In this document: in pieces, positions 34,859-43,521 of the stretch
Layout: each line of letters starts with the position of its first letter
Position numbering within the stretch: position 1 is the first letter of the stretch
Origin: JAEWWD01 sp964440115
GTDB taxonomy: Bacteria; Bacillota; Clostridia; Christensenellales; CAG-138
NCBI GenBank assembly: GCA_964440115.1
Contig: CAYTPV010000003.1
Location: forward strand, 124,001 to 188,000
Length of the DNA stretch: 64,000 nt
Direction of reading: 5' to 3'
Translations under genes and position numbers: made by a program
Notes under the pieces: model-generated
What the model was told of the DNA's origin: nothing
What the model saw: only the letters and a program-made list of their open reading frames with translations
Databases searched by the model: none

Positions 34859-35404
34859 CTATTTCTGAAAACTCAATATCTCATTCGCGCATTTGCGTTT
34901 GGGCATTACGGGAGATTCATCCGCATACCCGATGGCAACCATAGCGGATACTTTTTGTCCCTCGGGTATTTTTGCGACATCGATGACTTTCGCCTCATCA
35001 TAAATCCCCATGATGACTGTCCCCAGCCCTTCCTCATGCGCCGCAAGGCAAAAAGTCTGTGTGGCAATGCCGGCGTCAAAGCTTTCCCAATGAGTACCCT
35101 TGCTTGTGGATGGCGAACCGTCACGCTCAAACCCGGAACGGGGGGATACGGTCGTTACCAATATCAGCATGGGCGCGTTTAGGATTGTTTTCTTATTATA
35201 TTCAAAATCCATCACGCATTTTTCTGCGAGCTCTTGCTTCATCGCTTCATTCGATATGGCAATGAAGCGGGTAGTCTGGGAGTTTTTCCAGCTTGGCGCG
35301 TATGCCGCCGTCCCAACAATTCTTTCGACGACGTCGTCGCTTACTGCAATATTCTGATATTTACGGACACTTCTGCGTCCCTGTACGCACTCTTTAAAGT
35401 CCAT
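34859..35404 (-). CDS. Nitroreductase-family protein
   Basis: A 181-residue FMN-dependent oxidoreductase. The start MDFKECVQGRRSVRKYQ carries the Arg-Ser-Arg FMN-phosphate motif, followed by APSWKNSQTTRFI and, late, GLGTVIMGIYD. The family reduces nitro compounds, quinones or enones with NAD(P)H. The ATG at 35404 lies eight bases after the stop of the etfA-crotonase gene, so it is the last gene of that operon. GGAGG is visible 12 bases upstream, in the end of that gene. A link to electron transfer in the operon is possible but unproven. Confidence 0.87.
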   Translation of the reverse strand: MDFKECVQGRRSVRKYQNIAVSDDVVERIVGTAAYAPSWKNSQTTRFIAISNEAMKQELAEKCVMDFEYNKKTILNAPMLILVTTVSPRSGFERDGSPSTSKGTHWESFDAGIATQTFCLAAHEEGLGTVIMGIYDEAKVIDVAKIPEGQKVSAMVAIGYADESPVMPKRKCANEILSFQK

Positions 35405-35411
35405 TAAGACA

Positions 35412-37238
35412 CTACGCCCTCCCTTTCGGATTACTAAAGTCCGCCTTGCGTTTTTCAACAAATGCGGTCATGCCTTCATATCCGTCGCCGTTTTCGCAGA
35501 AGCAATTGACCCAGCAGTCGTTTTCCACCAGAAGACCCTGTTCGAATTCCAGAGCCAAACCCTGATTGATCGACTGCTTCGCAAGCTTAATCGCCTTCAT
35601 GCTCTTGTTCATAATCTTCAAGGCAAGATCACGCACTGTTCGCATCAGGCCCTCAGGGGCAACCACCACATCCACCAGGCCTATGCGATATGCCTCTTCT
35701 GCGCTCAACTGATCGGTCGTAAATATGATCGATTTGGCCGAGCCGCTACCAACAAGCCTCGCAAGACGCTGTGTCCCCGTAAAGCCTGGAATAAGGCCCA
35801 GGTTCACTTCAGGCTGACCGAACTTGGCGCGGGAACTGGCGACACGAATATCGCAGGCCATGGCCAGTTCATTGCCGCCGCCCAGCGTATAGCCGTTGAT
35901 GGCCGCAATGACGACTTGCGGAAGTTCCTTGATTTTGCGGAAAACTTCCTGCGCCATGATTGAAATCTGGCGGCTCTCTTCTTGTGTCATGTTCTGCATC
36001 TCGGAAATATCCGCCCCGGCAACAAACGCGCGTCCGCCTGCGCCCCGCACAATCAGCACCTTGACGGATTCGTTGTTCTTCAGCTGATCTGCAACTGACC
36101 CGATTTCCTGCAGAGTTTTCCGATTGAGGGCGTTGAGCTGCTTGGGCCGGTTGATGGTCAGGTAGGCGATCCCGCCTTGCTCGTGGTAGAGAATATTCTC
36201 CATACCGGTGTATTTATCAGCGGACGGCGCCGTATACTGGACTCCCTGTGCCTTTGCCTTCTCGAGCGCTTCCTTCAGCTTGGGCAGTATGACGCTCACA
36301 TCGCCGACGATGCCCAGATCCGATACGCCGAAAATAGGAGCCGTCTCGTTTTTATTTATTGCAATCACCGTGCCGGAATTCTCCATGCCCGCCACGTGCT
36401 GAATGGCTCCGGAAATGCCGCAGGCGAGATACAGATCCGGGCGTACTGTCTTTCCTGTCTGGCCTACCTGCCTGTCTTTTTCGATCCAGCCCGAGTCCAC
36501 CGCGGCACGGGATGCCGAAACATCGCCATCGAGCAGTTCCGCGACCTCCCGCAGCAGTACAAACGCATCCTTTCCGCCTATGCCGCGCCCGCCGCTGACC
36601 AGGCACTTGGCATGGGTGATATCCGCAGCGGTTTTGGATTTAGGGGTAACTTCCAGTATTTCGATCGTTTTATCCGCATCGCTGAACGCAACAGGGAAGT
36701 GTTCCACGACGCCAGTTCTATACTCATCCTTTTCCAAAGGCTGCATGACGCCGGGCCGCACGGTCGCCATCTGCGGCCTATGTGTTTTGCAGCAGATGAC
36801 CGCCATCAGATTGCCGCCGAACGCGGGGCGCGTCATCATCAGCAGTTTGCTGTCCGGATTGATACAGAGTCCTGTGCAGTCGGCTGTCAGGCCTGTTTTG
36901 ATACGCGCAGAAATGCGGGGGGCAAGATCACGGCCGATCGAAGTCGCTCCAAACAGCATGATCTCAGGCTCTTTATCCTTAATAATCGCAGTAATGGCCT
37001 TGGCGTAGGGCTCCGTCATATACTCGGCGAGAATGGGATCTTCTACGACAATCACCTTATCCGCGCCGTAATGGATCAGTTCCTCGGCATGATCCGCCAC
37101 TTTGTCGCCCAGCAGCACCGCGACGACCTGCTGTTTGAGATCCTGCGCCAGCGATGTGGCTTCCCCTATTAACTCAAAGCCGATTCTCTGGAGTTTTCTA
37201 TCGCGCTGCTCTACAAATACAAAAATATCCTTACTCAT
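35412..37238 (-). CDS. etfA: Electron transfer flavoprotein alpha subunit fused to enoyl-CoA hydratase (crotonase)
   Basis: A 608-residue fusion. Residues 1 to about 332 are a complete EtfA, with the C-terminal FAD domain LVSGGRGIGGKDAF, SRAAVDSGW, QVGQTGKTVRPDLYLA and SGAIQHVAGM. After a linker of about 15 residues (PSADKYTG), residues 348-608 are a complete crotonase with NALN near the start, AGADISEM (oxyanion hole), GGGNELAMACD and GQPEVNLGLIPG, which carry the two catalytic Glu residues. EtfA with EtfB passes electrons to the acyl-CoA dehydrogenase; crotonase hydrates the enoyl-CoA that enzyme uses. A TGATAA lies out of frame at 36219-36214, just at the linker, so a single-base change could have created the fusion. 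The order is dehydrogenase, etfB, this gene, nitroreductase. Confidence 0.93.
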   Translation of the reverse strand: MSKDIFVFVEQRDRKLQRIGFELIGEATSLAQDLKQQVVAVLLGDKVADHAEELIHYGADKVIVVEDPILAEYMTEPYAKAITAIIKDKEPEIMLFGATSIGRDLAPRISARIKTGLTADCTGLCINPDSKLLMMTRPAFGGNLMAVICCKTHRPQMATVRPGVMQPLEKDEYRTGVVEHFPVAFSDADKTIEILEVTPKSKTAADITHAKCLVSGGRGIGGKDAFVLLREVAELLDGDVSASRAAVDSGWIEKDRQVGQTGKTVRPDLYLACGISGAIQHVAGMENSGTVIAINKNETAPIFGVSDLGIVGDVSVILPKLKEALEKAKAQGVQYTAPSADKYTGMENILYHEQGGIAYLTINRPKQLNALNRKTLQEIGSVADQLKNNESVKVLIVRGAGGRAFVAGADISEMQNMTQEESRQISIMAQEVFRKIKELPQVVIAAINGYTLGGGNELAMACDIRVASSRAKFGQPEVNLGLIPGFTGTQRLARLVGSGSAKSIIFTTDQLSAEEAYRIGLVDVVVAPEGLMRTVRDLALKIMNKSMKAIKLAKQSINQGLALEFEQGLLVENDCWVNCFCENGDGYEGMTAFVEKRKADFSNPKGRA

Positions 37239-37250
37239 GTGTAGCCCCCC

Positions 37251-38042
37251 CTATACCATGTGAACTTCGTGCAGTTTGGCCATAATGGCTTCGACAGCCT
37301 CATCCGGGGTCAGCCCTTTGAGCACTGCTCCCTGGGATTTCGCTTCCTTGGTAAAGGAGCGCATGACATTTGTCGGGGAACCCTTGAGACCAATCGTGGA
37401 AGGGTCAAGTATATCGGCAAGGGCATCGTAATCGAGTATTTTAATCTGCTTTTGTGCCGCTTCTACAATTCCGCCGACAGTCATATATCTCGGTTTGGCG
37501 AGATCCTGAATGGCGGTCAGCAGGCAGGGCAGTTTGACGCGAATTCTGTGGTAACGGTCTTCATACTGGCGCAAAACGACGAGTGATTCCCCCTCGGGAA
37601 CGATCTCTTCCACATAGCTGACCTGCGGAATGCCCAGATGTTCGGCAATCTGCGGCCCCACCTGTGCGGTATCCCCGTCGATGGCCTGCCGGCCGGTAAT
37701 GATCAAATCATACCCGAGCTTCTTAAGCGCCGCAGAGATGATGGTGGAGGTAGCCAAAGTATCCGAACCGCCAAATTGACGCCCGCTGATGAGCACCGCC
37801 TCATCACAGCCCATGCTCAGCGCCTCGCGAAGCGCCATCTCCGCTTGCGGTGGCCCCATGCACACAACGGTTACGGTGCTGCCTTCCACCTGCTCGCGCA
37901 GCATCAGCGCAGCTTCAATGCCGCTTTTATCATCCGGGTTGATGATAACGGGAATACCCGTGCGGATGAGCGTATTGGTTTGAGGATCGATTTGAACCTC
38001 GGTTGTATCCGGCACCTGCTTTACACATACAATGATTTTCAT
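37251..38042 (-). CDS. etfB: Electron transfer flavoprotein beta subunit
   Basis: A 263-residue EtfB. It begins MKIIVCVKQVPDTTEVQID, has NPDDKSGIEAALML, VVCMGPPQAEMALREALSMG and the signature VLRQYEDRYHRIRVKLPCLLT. EtfB binds the nucleotide (NAD or AMP and, in bifurcating types, FAD) and pairs with EtfA. It lies 12 bases before the etfA-crotonase gene and 13 after the dehydrogenase. Clostridial butyryl-CoA dehydrogenase/Etf complexes of this gene order can couple crotonyl-CoA reduction to ferredoxin reduction; whether this one bifurcates cannot be told by eye. Confidence 0.95.
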   Translation of the reverse strand: MKIIVCVKQVPDTTEVQIDPQTNTLIRTGIPVIINPDDKSGIEAALMLREQVEGSTVTVVCMGPPQAEMALREALSMGCDEAVLISGRQFGGSDTLATSTIISAALKKLGYDLIITGRQAIDGDTAQVGPQIAEHLGIPQVSYVEEIVPEGESLVVLRQYEDRYHRIRVKLPCLLTAIQDLAKPRYMTVGGIVEAAQKQIKILDYDALADILDPSTIGLKGSPTNVMRSFTKEAKSQGAVLKGLTPDEAVEAIMAKLHEVHMV

Positions 38043-38055
38043 CGCACATACTCCC

Positions 38056-39198
38056 CTATTTCGCCTTGAGGGAACCGTAGATGACCATTTTCATGACCTC
38101 GCTTGTACCCTCGTAAATTTCCGTGATCTTCGCATCGCGCATCATGCGCTCCACCGGATATTCCCTTGAGTATCCGTAACCGCCCAGCATCTGTACACAG
38201 AGGCGTGTCACATCATTGGCTGTTTCCGACGCAAACAGCTTGCACATGGCTGCAGCCGCGGCATACTCCTCTTTATTATCCTTCATCGTTGCTGCCCGCC
38301 AGACGAGCAGGCGAGCCGCATCTATCTTGGTTTGCATTTCGGCGAACTTGAACCGCGTATTCTGGAATGCATTGATGGGCCGGCCAAACTGCTTACGCTC
38401 TTTCACATAATGCAGCGCTTCATTGAAAGCGCCCTGTGCAATACCGACTGCCTGTGCTCCGATCCCTATTCTGCCGCCGTCGAGTGCGTGCATCGCAATC
38501 TCATATCCCTTGCCTTCAGCGCGCAGAAGGTTTTTCACAGGTACCCGCACGTTAACAAAGGAAACCTCACAGTTTGAAGAAGCGCGGATGCCCATGCGGG
38601 GAATACTGGCGCTGACAGACAGACCGGGTGTTTTTGCATCCACAATGAATGCAGAGAAGCCTTCGCTGCCCATCGACTTATCCGTAACGGCAAATACAAC
38701 GAATGTGTCGGCAAAGCCGGAGTTGGTGGTAAACACTTTGGAACCGTTAATAATATAGGCATCGCCGTCAAGAACGGCGGTCGTCTGAAGTCCGCCCGCA
38801 TCGCTGCCCGCATTGGGTTCTGTAAGCGAAAAGCATCCGATCTTACGCCCGTCGATCAGCGGACGAAGGTATTCTTCCTTTTGCTCCTCCGAGCCAAAAT
38901 CATGAATGGATGTGCAGCAAAGTGAGGTATGTACCGAGATTGTGATGCCGGTGCTTGCGTCCGCCTTGCTGACTTCTTCCATGCAAAGAACGTACGTCAT
39001 GGTATCCGCACCGGCGCCGCCGTACTTTTTAGGGAATGGAATGCCAAAAAATCCCTGTTTCTGCATTTTCGCCACCAGATCCATGGATAGCTTTTCTGTC
39101 TCATCCATTTCTCTGGCTATCGGCTTGATTTCCGTCTCAGCGAAACGTCTGAACATATCCTGAGCTAAAAGTTGTGAATTGTTCAATTTAAAGTCCAT
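38056..39198 (-). CDS. Acyl-CoA dehydrogenase (butyryl-CoA dehydrogenase type)
   Basis: A 380-residue flavoenzyme with the three classic regions: N-terminal helices, a beta domain with CFSLTEPNAGSDAGGLQT, and a C-terminal helical domain with QMLGGYGYSREYPVERMMRD. The catalytic Glu lies in TEIYEGTSE. It is first in the operon with etfB and etfA, so its electrons are exchanged with Etf. Short-chain (butyryl-CoA) substrate is the likeliest choice. GGAGG eight bases before the ATG at 39198 fixes the start. Its promoter faces a MarR gene. Confidence 0.95.
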   Translation of the reverse strand: MDFKLNNSQLLAQDMFRRFAETEIKPIAREMDETEKLSMDLVAKMQKQGFFGIPFPKKYGGAGADTMTYVLCMEEVSKADASTGITISVHTSLCCTSIHDFGSEEQKEEYLRPLIDGRKIGCFSLTEPNAGSDAGGLQTTAVLDGDAYIINGSKVFTTNSGFADTFVVFAVTDKSMGSEGFSAFIVDAKTPGLSVSASIPRMGIRASSNCEVSFVNVRVPVKNLLRAEGKGYEIAMHALDGGRIGIGAQAVGIAQGAFNEALHYVKERKQFGRPINAFQNTRFKFAEMQTKIDAARLLVWRAATMKDNKEEYAAAAAMCKLFASETANDVTRLCVQMLGGYGYSREYPVERMMRDAKITEIYEGTSEVMKMVIYGSLKAK

Positions 39199-39218
39199 GG
39201 GCGATACCCCCTCCACTA

Positions 39219-39329
39219 TTAGCGTTTATGTATCACAGACCTGTGGGTGCCGGGTTCTTGATGTGTCTTCTTAACGACGATCTCCAGTATAAAGCCGTCT
39301 TCTTCCAAATAAATGCATGGTTCTCTTAA
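39219..39329 (-). other. Coding-like short frame in the leader of the dehydrogenase operon
   Basis: Between promoter and first gene a 36-codon frame reads EEDGFILEIVVKK and PGTHRSVIHKR, with the amino-acid balance of a real protein. It has no ATG and no ribosome site; the first possible start is a TTG at 39308. It may be a leader peptide or the remains of a gene. Not recognised. Confidence 0.3.
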
Positions 39330-39392
39330 TCATTTTGGAGCGTGCTCAGTACTTCATTCGCGTTTCCTCTCCTCATTTATTCGGTTGACCTC

Positions 39393-39421
39393 AGTATACA
39401 TTGATTTTATTTTGTTCGCAA
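39393..39421 (-). promoter_or_regulatory. Promoter of the acyl-CoA dehydrogenase operon
   Basis: On the minus strand TTGCGA (39416-39421), 17 bases, TATACT (39393-39398). The leader to the first gene is about 190 bases. Confidence 0.6.
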
Positions 39422-39459
39422 GTAATTTATATGCAAAATATTTGCGTGCGTATTACTTG
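39419..39459. promoter_or_regulatory. 41-bp nested palindrome between divergent promoters (probable MarR operator)
   Basis: Outer arms CAAGTAAT (39419-39426) and ATTACTTG (39452-39459) and inner arms GCAAA and TTTGC (39433-39445) share the same centre at 39439. The element spans exactly from one -35 box to the other. A second inverted repeat CTTATTT/AAATAAG (39464-39488) lies over the -10 side of the rightward promoter. Confidence 0.6.
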
Positions 39460-39485
39460 ACTTCTTATTTCACTACACCTAAAAT
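39457..39485 (+). promoter_or_regulatory. Promoter of the MarR gene
   Basis: TTGACT (39457-39462), 17 bases, TAAAAT (39480-39485), 45 bases before the MarR start codon. Confidence 0.6.
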
Positions 39486-39529
39486 AAGATGTGTAAGCAA
39501 TTATTGTTAAAGCGCATGGAAGGTGACTT

Positions 39530-39949
39530 ATGGAATTGAAAGAATGTATCAACTATTTGCTGACCAATGCTCAAAACACGGTGCACCTGCAGTTTAAAAC
39601 GCAGTTGCAGCCCTTTGATATAACACCCGCGCAATATATGGCGCTGTATTTCTTAAGCAACGAGGGCAGCCTTTCCCCTTCTAAGCTTGCTGAACTGTGC
39701 AGGCTGGATACTTCCACCATGACGGGAATTCTCACCCGCATGGAGAAAAAGGGGCTCATTGAACGGCAGCACTGCACCAATGACAGGCGTTCCGTTGACA
39801 TCTGCATCACGCAGGAAGGGATGCAGCTTATGCCAAACATATTGCCCGTCATCGACCGCTGCAACGAAGAGGCGCTTTCCTGCCTTTCCCCTATAGAACA
39901 GCGCGCTTTCAAAGACTATCTTCAGCGCATATTAGCCGCCCAAGAGTAA
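39530..39949 (+). CDS. MarR-family transcriptional regulator
   Basis: A 139-residue winged-helix dimer. The recognition region LSPSKLAELCRLDTSTMTGILTRMEKKGLIER lies at about 47-78 and the wing NDRRSVDICITQEG at about 82-95. AAGGTG sits a few bases before the ATG. The gene is divergent from the acyl-CoA dehydrogenase/Etf operon, and a large palindrome separates the two promoters, so it most likely represses that operon and itself. The inducer could be an acyl-CoA or fatty acid, but this is inference from context. Confidence 0.9.
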   Translation: MELKECINYLLTNAQNTVHLQFKTQLQPFDITPAQYMALYFLSNEGSLSPSKLAELCRLDTSTMTGILTRMEKKGLIERQHCTNDRRSVDICITQEGMQLMPNILPVIDRCNEEALSCLSPIEQRAFKDYLQRILAAQE

Positions 39950-40037
39950 GTGCGGCTTTTATTAAGCCGTGCACTGCCGCCCATTTTGCACTTTATATGC
40001 CGAAAAGGCCGAATAATAAAGACACGGGGGGTATGAC

Positions 40038-40943
40038 ATGGAAACGAAGTATATAGCCAGCTCGTTTCAACTGGCAATCGACGCAAGGGTAGAGCTGGCA
40101 GAAACGCCCATATGGGATGAACGCATAGGACGATGGTATTGGACAAATCTTTTCAACGGGGATGTGCACCGGTATGACCCGGCAAGCGGCACGGAAGAAG
40201 TATTCCCTACCGGTAAGCTGATCGGCTCCGCTATCCCTACGACCGACGTCAACAAACTGCTTGTTTCTCTGGAAGACGGTCTTCACCTGCTGGATCTTCA
40301 TAGCGGCAAACTCAGCTTCATTGCTGATCCCGAAAACGGCAACCCCAACAATCGCTATAACGATACCCGCGTAGACGCGCGCGGCCGTGTTTTTATGAGT
40401 TCCGTTTCAAAGCTGTATGGAACGCCGGACTATTCGCCCGACATGAAGGGCGGCTTTTATATGGTGGAGCCGAACGGCCATGTGCACACCATCGAAACAA
40501 GCATCAACCAGTATAACTGCATGGTGTGGAACCATGACGATACCAAACTGTTCGTCGTAGATACATACAACCACACGCTGCTCAGTTATGAGTACGACAT
40601 CAACAAGGGAGTCGTTTCCCCCGCCGAAATCGTCATTCGCTTCGGCGAGCTGGGCATGCCGGACGGCATCAGCATCGATGTGGAAGACAATTTGTACATC
40701 TGCCACTGGACAGGACAGCTTTCCATATGGAACAGCCAGCTTACTCTTATCAAAACAGTACCGTTCCCCGTTGAATATGCCTGTTGCGGCGGCTTCGGCG
40801 GCGAGGGCTTTAAAGACTTTTATGTAGCTTCCTCAAAATACTGCTATACGGATGAGGATCTTTCGAAAAACCCCGGCGCAGGCGGCATTTTCGCTGCCCG
40901 CACGGATATCCAAGGCACCCCCGATCACTTCTATCGGGTATAA
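40038..40943 (+). CDS. SMP-30/gluconolactonase-family protein
   Basis: A 301-residue six-bladed propeller of the SMP-30/gluconolaconase/LRE type. The first metal ligand Glu is in ELAETPIWDE near 22, and further ligands are in NRYNDTRVDARGRVF (Asn and Asp) and in the late GMPDGISID. The family hydrolyses sugar lactones with a divalent metal. It has no signal peptide. It follows the MarR gene by 88 bases on the same strand and ends at a bidirectional terminator facing the pentose operon, whose substrate might be related. Confidence 0.86.
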   Translation: METKYIASSFQLAIDARVELAETPIWDERIGRWYWTNLFNGDVHRYDPASGTEEVFPTGKLIGSAIPTTDVNKLLVSLEDGLHLLDLHSGKLSFIADPENGNPNNRYNDTRVDARGRVFMSSVSKLYGTPDYSPDMKGGFYMVEPNGHVHTIETSINQYNCMVWNHDDTKLFVVDTYNHTLLSYEYDINKGVVSPAEIVIRFGELGMPDGISIDVEDNLYICHWTGQLSIWNSQLTLIKTVPFPVEYACCGGFGGEGFKDFYVASSKYCYTDEDLSKNPGAGGIFAARTDIQGTPDHFYRV

Positions 40944-40972
40944 CACCAGATACGGGTTACTTTCAAAACAAC

Positions 40973-40999
40973 GCCCGCAGCAGAAACTCTGCTGCGGGC
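40973..40999. terminator. Bidirectional terminator between SMP-30 and aldo-keto reductase genes
   Basis: GCCCGCAGCAG and CTGCTGCGGGC form a perfect 11-bp stem around AAACT, with ATTATTT on the right side and TTGTTTTG on the left strand. Confidence 0.8.
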
Positions 41000-41017
41000 A
41001 TTATTTACGCCAGTTTG

Positions 41018-41965
41018 TCAGCCCATGATCCTTTGATAGGCTTCATTGATGGTGGCCAGCTCCTGCTCCGTCAGCGACCAATCCGCCGCCTTTGCGTTCG
41101 CGAGAGCAGTCTCAGGGCGGGAAGATCCCATTAACGCGCAGGTCACGCCGGGTTGTGCCAACACCCAGTTGATTGACACCTCTCCAACCGCCACGCCGCG
41201 TCCGTCGGCTATGCCGCGCAGCACATCGAGCAGCTGGTTGCACTTGGTCCACTTGGGTTCGCGAAAGTAATCATAAAAAACGCTGCGCTGCTCTTTGCCA
41301 TCATTTGCAGGCGGCTGCTTGAATGCGCCGGAAAGGATACCCCCGCCTAACGAGGCGTAGGTCATAACGCCTATCCCGTTTTTTTCGCAGTAAGGGATAA
41401 TCCCGTTTTGAAAGCTGCTCCTGTCCAGAAGGCTGCAGGGAGGCTGCACACAAGCGATATCCGCCATTTGCTTGGCAAGCTGGATCTGCTCTACGTTGAA
41501 ATTGGACACAGCCGCTTCGCGGATTTTACCCTCCTTCTTGAACTTCACCAACAGTTCAAGCGCGCCCTCTATGCCGAAGTTATTGTCCGGCCAATGGATC
41601 ATGTAAATATCGATATAGTCCGTTCCCAGTCTTTTGAGCGATGCTTCTATTTCCATCTGCACCAGCATGGGCGAAAGGCAGCGTACATATTCGCCGGAAA
41701 TCCGGTGAACACCGCATTTCGTTGAGATGACCGCCTTATCGCGGCGTCCCTTCAACGCCTTGCCAACGGTAATTTCGGATTCAAAATTTCCGCCGTAGGC
41801 GGGGGCCGTATCCACCAGATTCACGCCCATATCCAGAGACTGATGAATTGCCTTAATACCGCGCTGTTCATCCACCTCGCCAAAAAAATCGTTGCCGAGA
41901 ACCCAGGTGCCGTGCCCGATCACCGATACTTCGAGTTGACTTTTTCCCATTTTACGGTACTGCAT
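41018..41965 (-). CDS. Aldo/keto reductase
   Basis: A 315-residue NADP(H)-type reductase of the TIM-barrel aldo/keto family. Asp and Tyr of the active site lie in NLVDTAPAYGG near 50-58, Lys in AVISTKCG near 80 and His in YMIHWPD near 122. The C-terminal ALMGSSRPETALANAKAAD contacts the cofactor phosphate. AGGAG lies ten bases before the ATG. It is 47 bases downstream of the FGGY kinase and most likely ends the pentose operon, where it could reduce or oxidise a sugar or polyol. The substrate is not evident. Confidence 0.9.
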   Translation of the reverse strand: MQYRKMGKSQLEVSVIGHGTWVLGNDFFGEVDEQRGIKAIHQSLDMGVNLVDTAPAYGGNFESEITVGKALKGRRDKAVISTKCGVHRISGEYVRCLSPMLVQMEIEASLKRLGTDYIDIYMIHWPDNNFGIEGALELLVKFKKEGKIREAAVSNFNVEQIQLAKQMADIACVQPPCSLLDRSSFQNGIIPYCEKNGIGVMTYASLGGGILSGAFKQPPANDGKEQRSVFYDYFREPKWTKCNQLLDVLRGIADGRGVAVGEVSINWVLAQPGVTCALMGSSRPETALANAKAADWSLTEQELATINEAYQRIMG

Positions 41966-42012
41966 TGAACTGTCACTCCTTTTACTTATCTTCTTTTTGT
42001 TATTCTGTTAGC

Positions 42013-43521
42013 CTATTTCGCCAGATCGTCTATACGCTCCCAAACGGGGTCCAGTGCTTCTATCACTGCCCTGTATGCCGCGTACTTTTTCTTATAATAG
42101 GCATGCTTTTCCTCATCGGGCTGATACGTGGCGCGGATGTTATTTGCGCAGACTGAAGCGGCTTCGTTGATATCCTTGTATACGCCCGCGCCTACGCCCG
42201 CATGCAGTGCAACGCCGAGCGCGCCCAGCTCGCTGGCATCTGAAACCTCTATCTTCACCCCCAGGATATCGGCAAAGAGCTGCATCCATGTAACAGACCG
42301 GGTTGCGCCGCCCGCCATGCGCACAACATCCGGCATTTGGATGAACTTGAGCAGCTTTTCTATATGGTACAGGTGGCAGAAAACGACGCCTTCATAGATG
42401 GCCCTAAGCATCTGCGCCGGACTATGGTTGCCCCTTAACCCTATAAACGCCGATTTGGCGTCGAGATTCACATTGGTTCCATACAGAAATGGCAAAAACA
42501 GAACCGTATCGCGGTAGGGCGCCAGTTCTACAAGCCTGTTGCAAGCCTTGTATACGTCCTCCTCCTTCGTTCTGTCCATGTAGCTTTCAATAAACCATTC
42601 CAGATTTGTGGCCGAGGTGGAGCTGCCTTCGATCACTTCAATATAGCCGGGTATGCCGTAATAGAATGTCATAAATAAATCCGGCGTTACAATCGGCTTC
42701 TGCGAAAGGAAGCAGTTTATTCCCCAGGTTCCTACGATAATGCCCAGCTTGCTCTCATCCGTAACTCCTACGGACAGTATGGAGGCGCCGCTGTCTATCT
42801 GCCCGCCCACAACGGGCGTTCCCTCGATAAGCCCCGTCTTTTGCGCGCAGTCTTTGGTGACGCGTCCCGCTATCTCGCTGCTCTGTACGATGCGCTTGGG
42901 CAGCTTATCCAGATATTCTTCGATTCCGTATTCCTTGAATATTTCGGCGGTGAATGTGTCGGTATCCCTGTCTAAGCAGGCAATCGCCGACGCCTCGGTG
43001 ATTTCCATGCAGAATTCACCTGTCAGCAGATAGCGCATATAGTCTTTGGCCGTGACGATGGTCTTTGCGCTCTCCAGCGTCTGCCTGTCGTTATCCTTGA
43101 ACCAAGCTATGACAGCCGGAACATTTCCCGCCCATATCGTTTGCTGTATTTTAGGAAGGATACGTTCGAACGTGCCGTCCGCGTACCACTTTTTGATGTA
43201 GCCCTTCGCCCGCTGATCGCCGCTCAACACAGCATCATGCACAGGCTTGCCGTTTTCGTCAAGCATGTATAAGCCGTTCGCCTGCCCGGTAACGCCAATT
43301 CCCAGTATGTCCTTGGGGTCTACTCCGCTTTTTTGTATGACCGAGCGTATGACCCGATAGGTCATCTCTTCCGCCTCTTGCAGGTTGCGCTCGTTCATAT
43401 CCTTGCCCGGGTACAATACGGTCAGCCTTTCGCCATGCACGGCCAATTCCTTGCCCGCCGTGTCAAACAGGGCGGCCTTCACCATAGTGCCGCCCATATC
43501 GATCCCCATCAAACAGACCAT
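42013..43521 (-). CDS. FGGY-family carbohydrate kinase, probably L-xylulose kinase type
   Basis: A 502-residue sugar kinase with the actin-like ATPase fold. MGIDMGGTMVKAALFD at the start is the first phosphate loop, then GVTGQANGLYMLDENGKP, GQIDSGASILSVG and, late, RMAGGATRSVTWMQLFADIL (second phosphate loop and adenosine region). Closest by pattern to the LyxK/EryA branch rather than D-xylulokinase. With the epimerase and aldolase-type epimerase upstream, phosphorylation of L-xylulose to L-xylulose 5-phosphate would make a complete route. GGGGGAG eight bases before the ATG at 43521 fixes the start. It overlaps the epimerase gene by 13 bases. Confidence 0.88.
   Translation of the reverse strand: MVCLMGIDMGGTMVKAALFDTAGKELAVHGERLTVLYPGKDMNERNLQEAEEMTYRVIRSVIQKSGVDPKDILGIGVTGQANGLYMLDENGKPVHDAVLSGDQRAKGYIKKWYADGTFERILPKIQQTIWAGNVPAVIAWFKDNDRQTLESAKTIVTAKDYMRYLLTGEFCMEITEASAIACLDRDTDTFTAEIFKEYGIEEYLDKLPKRIVQSSEIAGRVTKDCAQKTGLIEGTPVVGGQIDSGASILSVGVTDESKLGIIVGTWGINCFLSQKPIVTPDLFMTFYYGIPGYIEVIEGSSTSATNLEWFIESYMDRTKEEDVYKACNRLVELAPYRDTVLFLPFLYGTNVNLDAKSAFIGLRGNHSPAQMLRAIYEGVVFCHLYHIEKLLKFIQMPDVVRMAGGATRSVTWMQLFADILGVKIEVSDASELGALGVALHAGVGAGVYKDINEAASVCANNIRATYQPDEEKHAYYKKKYAAYRAVIEALDPVWERIDDLAK

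Noticed and set aside
36177..37172. A 331-codon rightward open frame
   Set aside because: It is a shadow of etfA on the other strand, without start signals or recognisable motifs.
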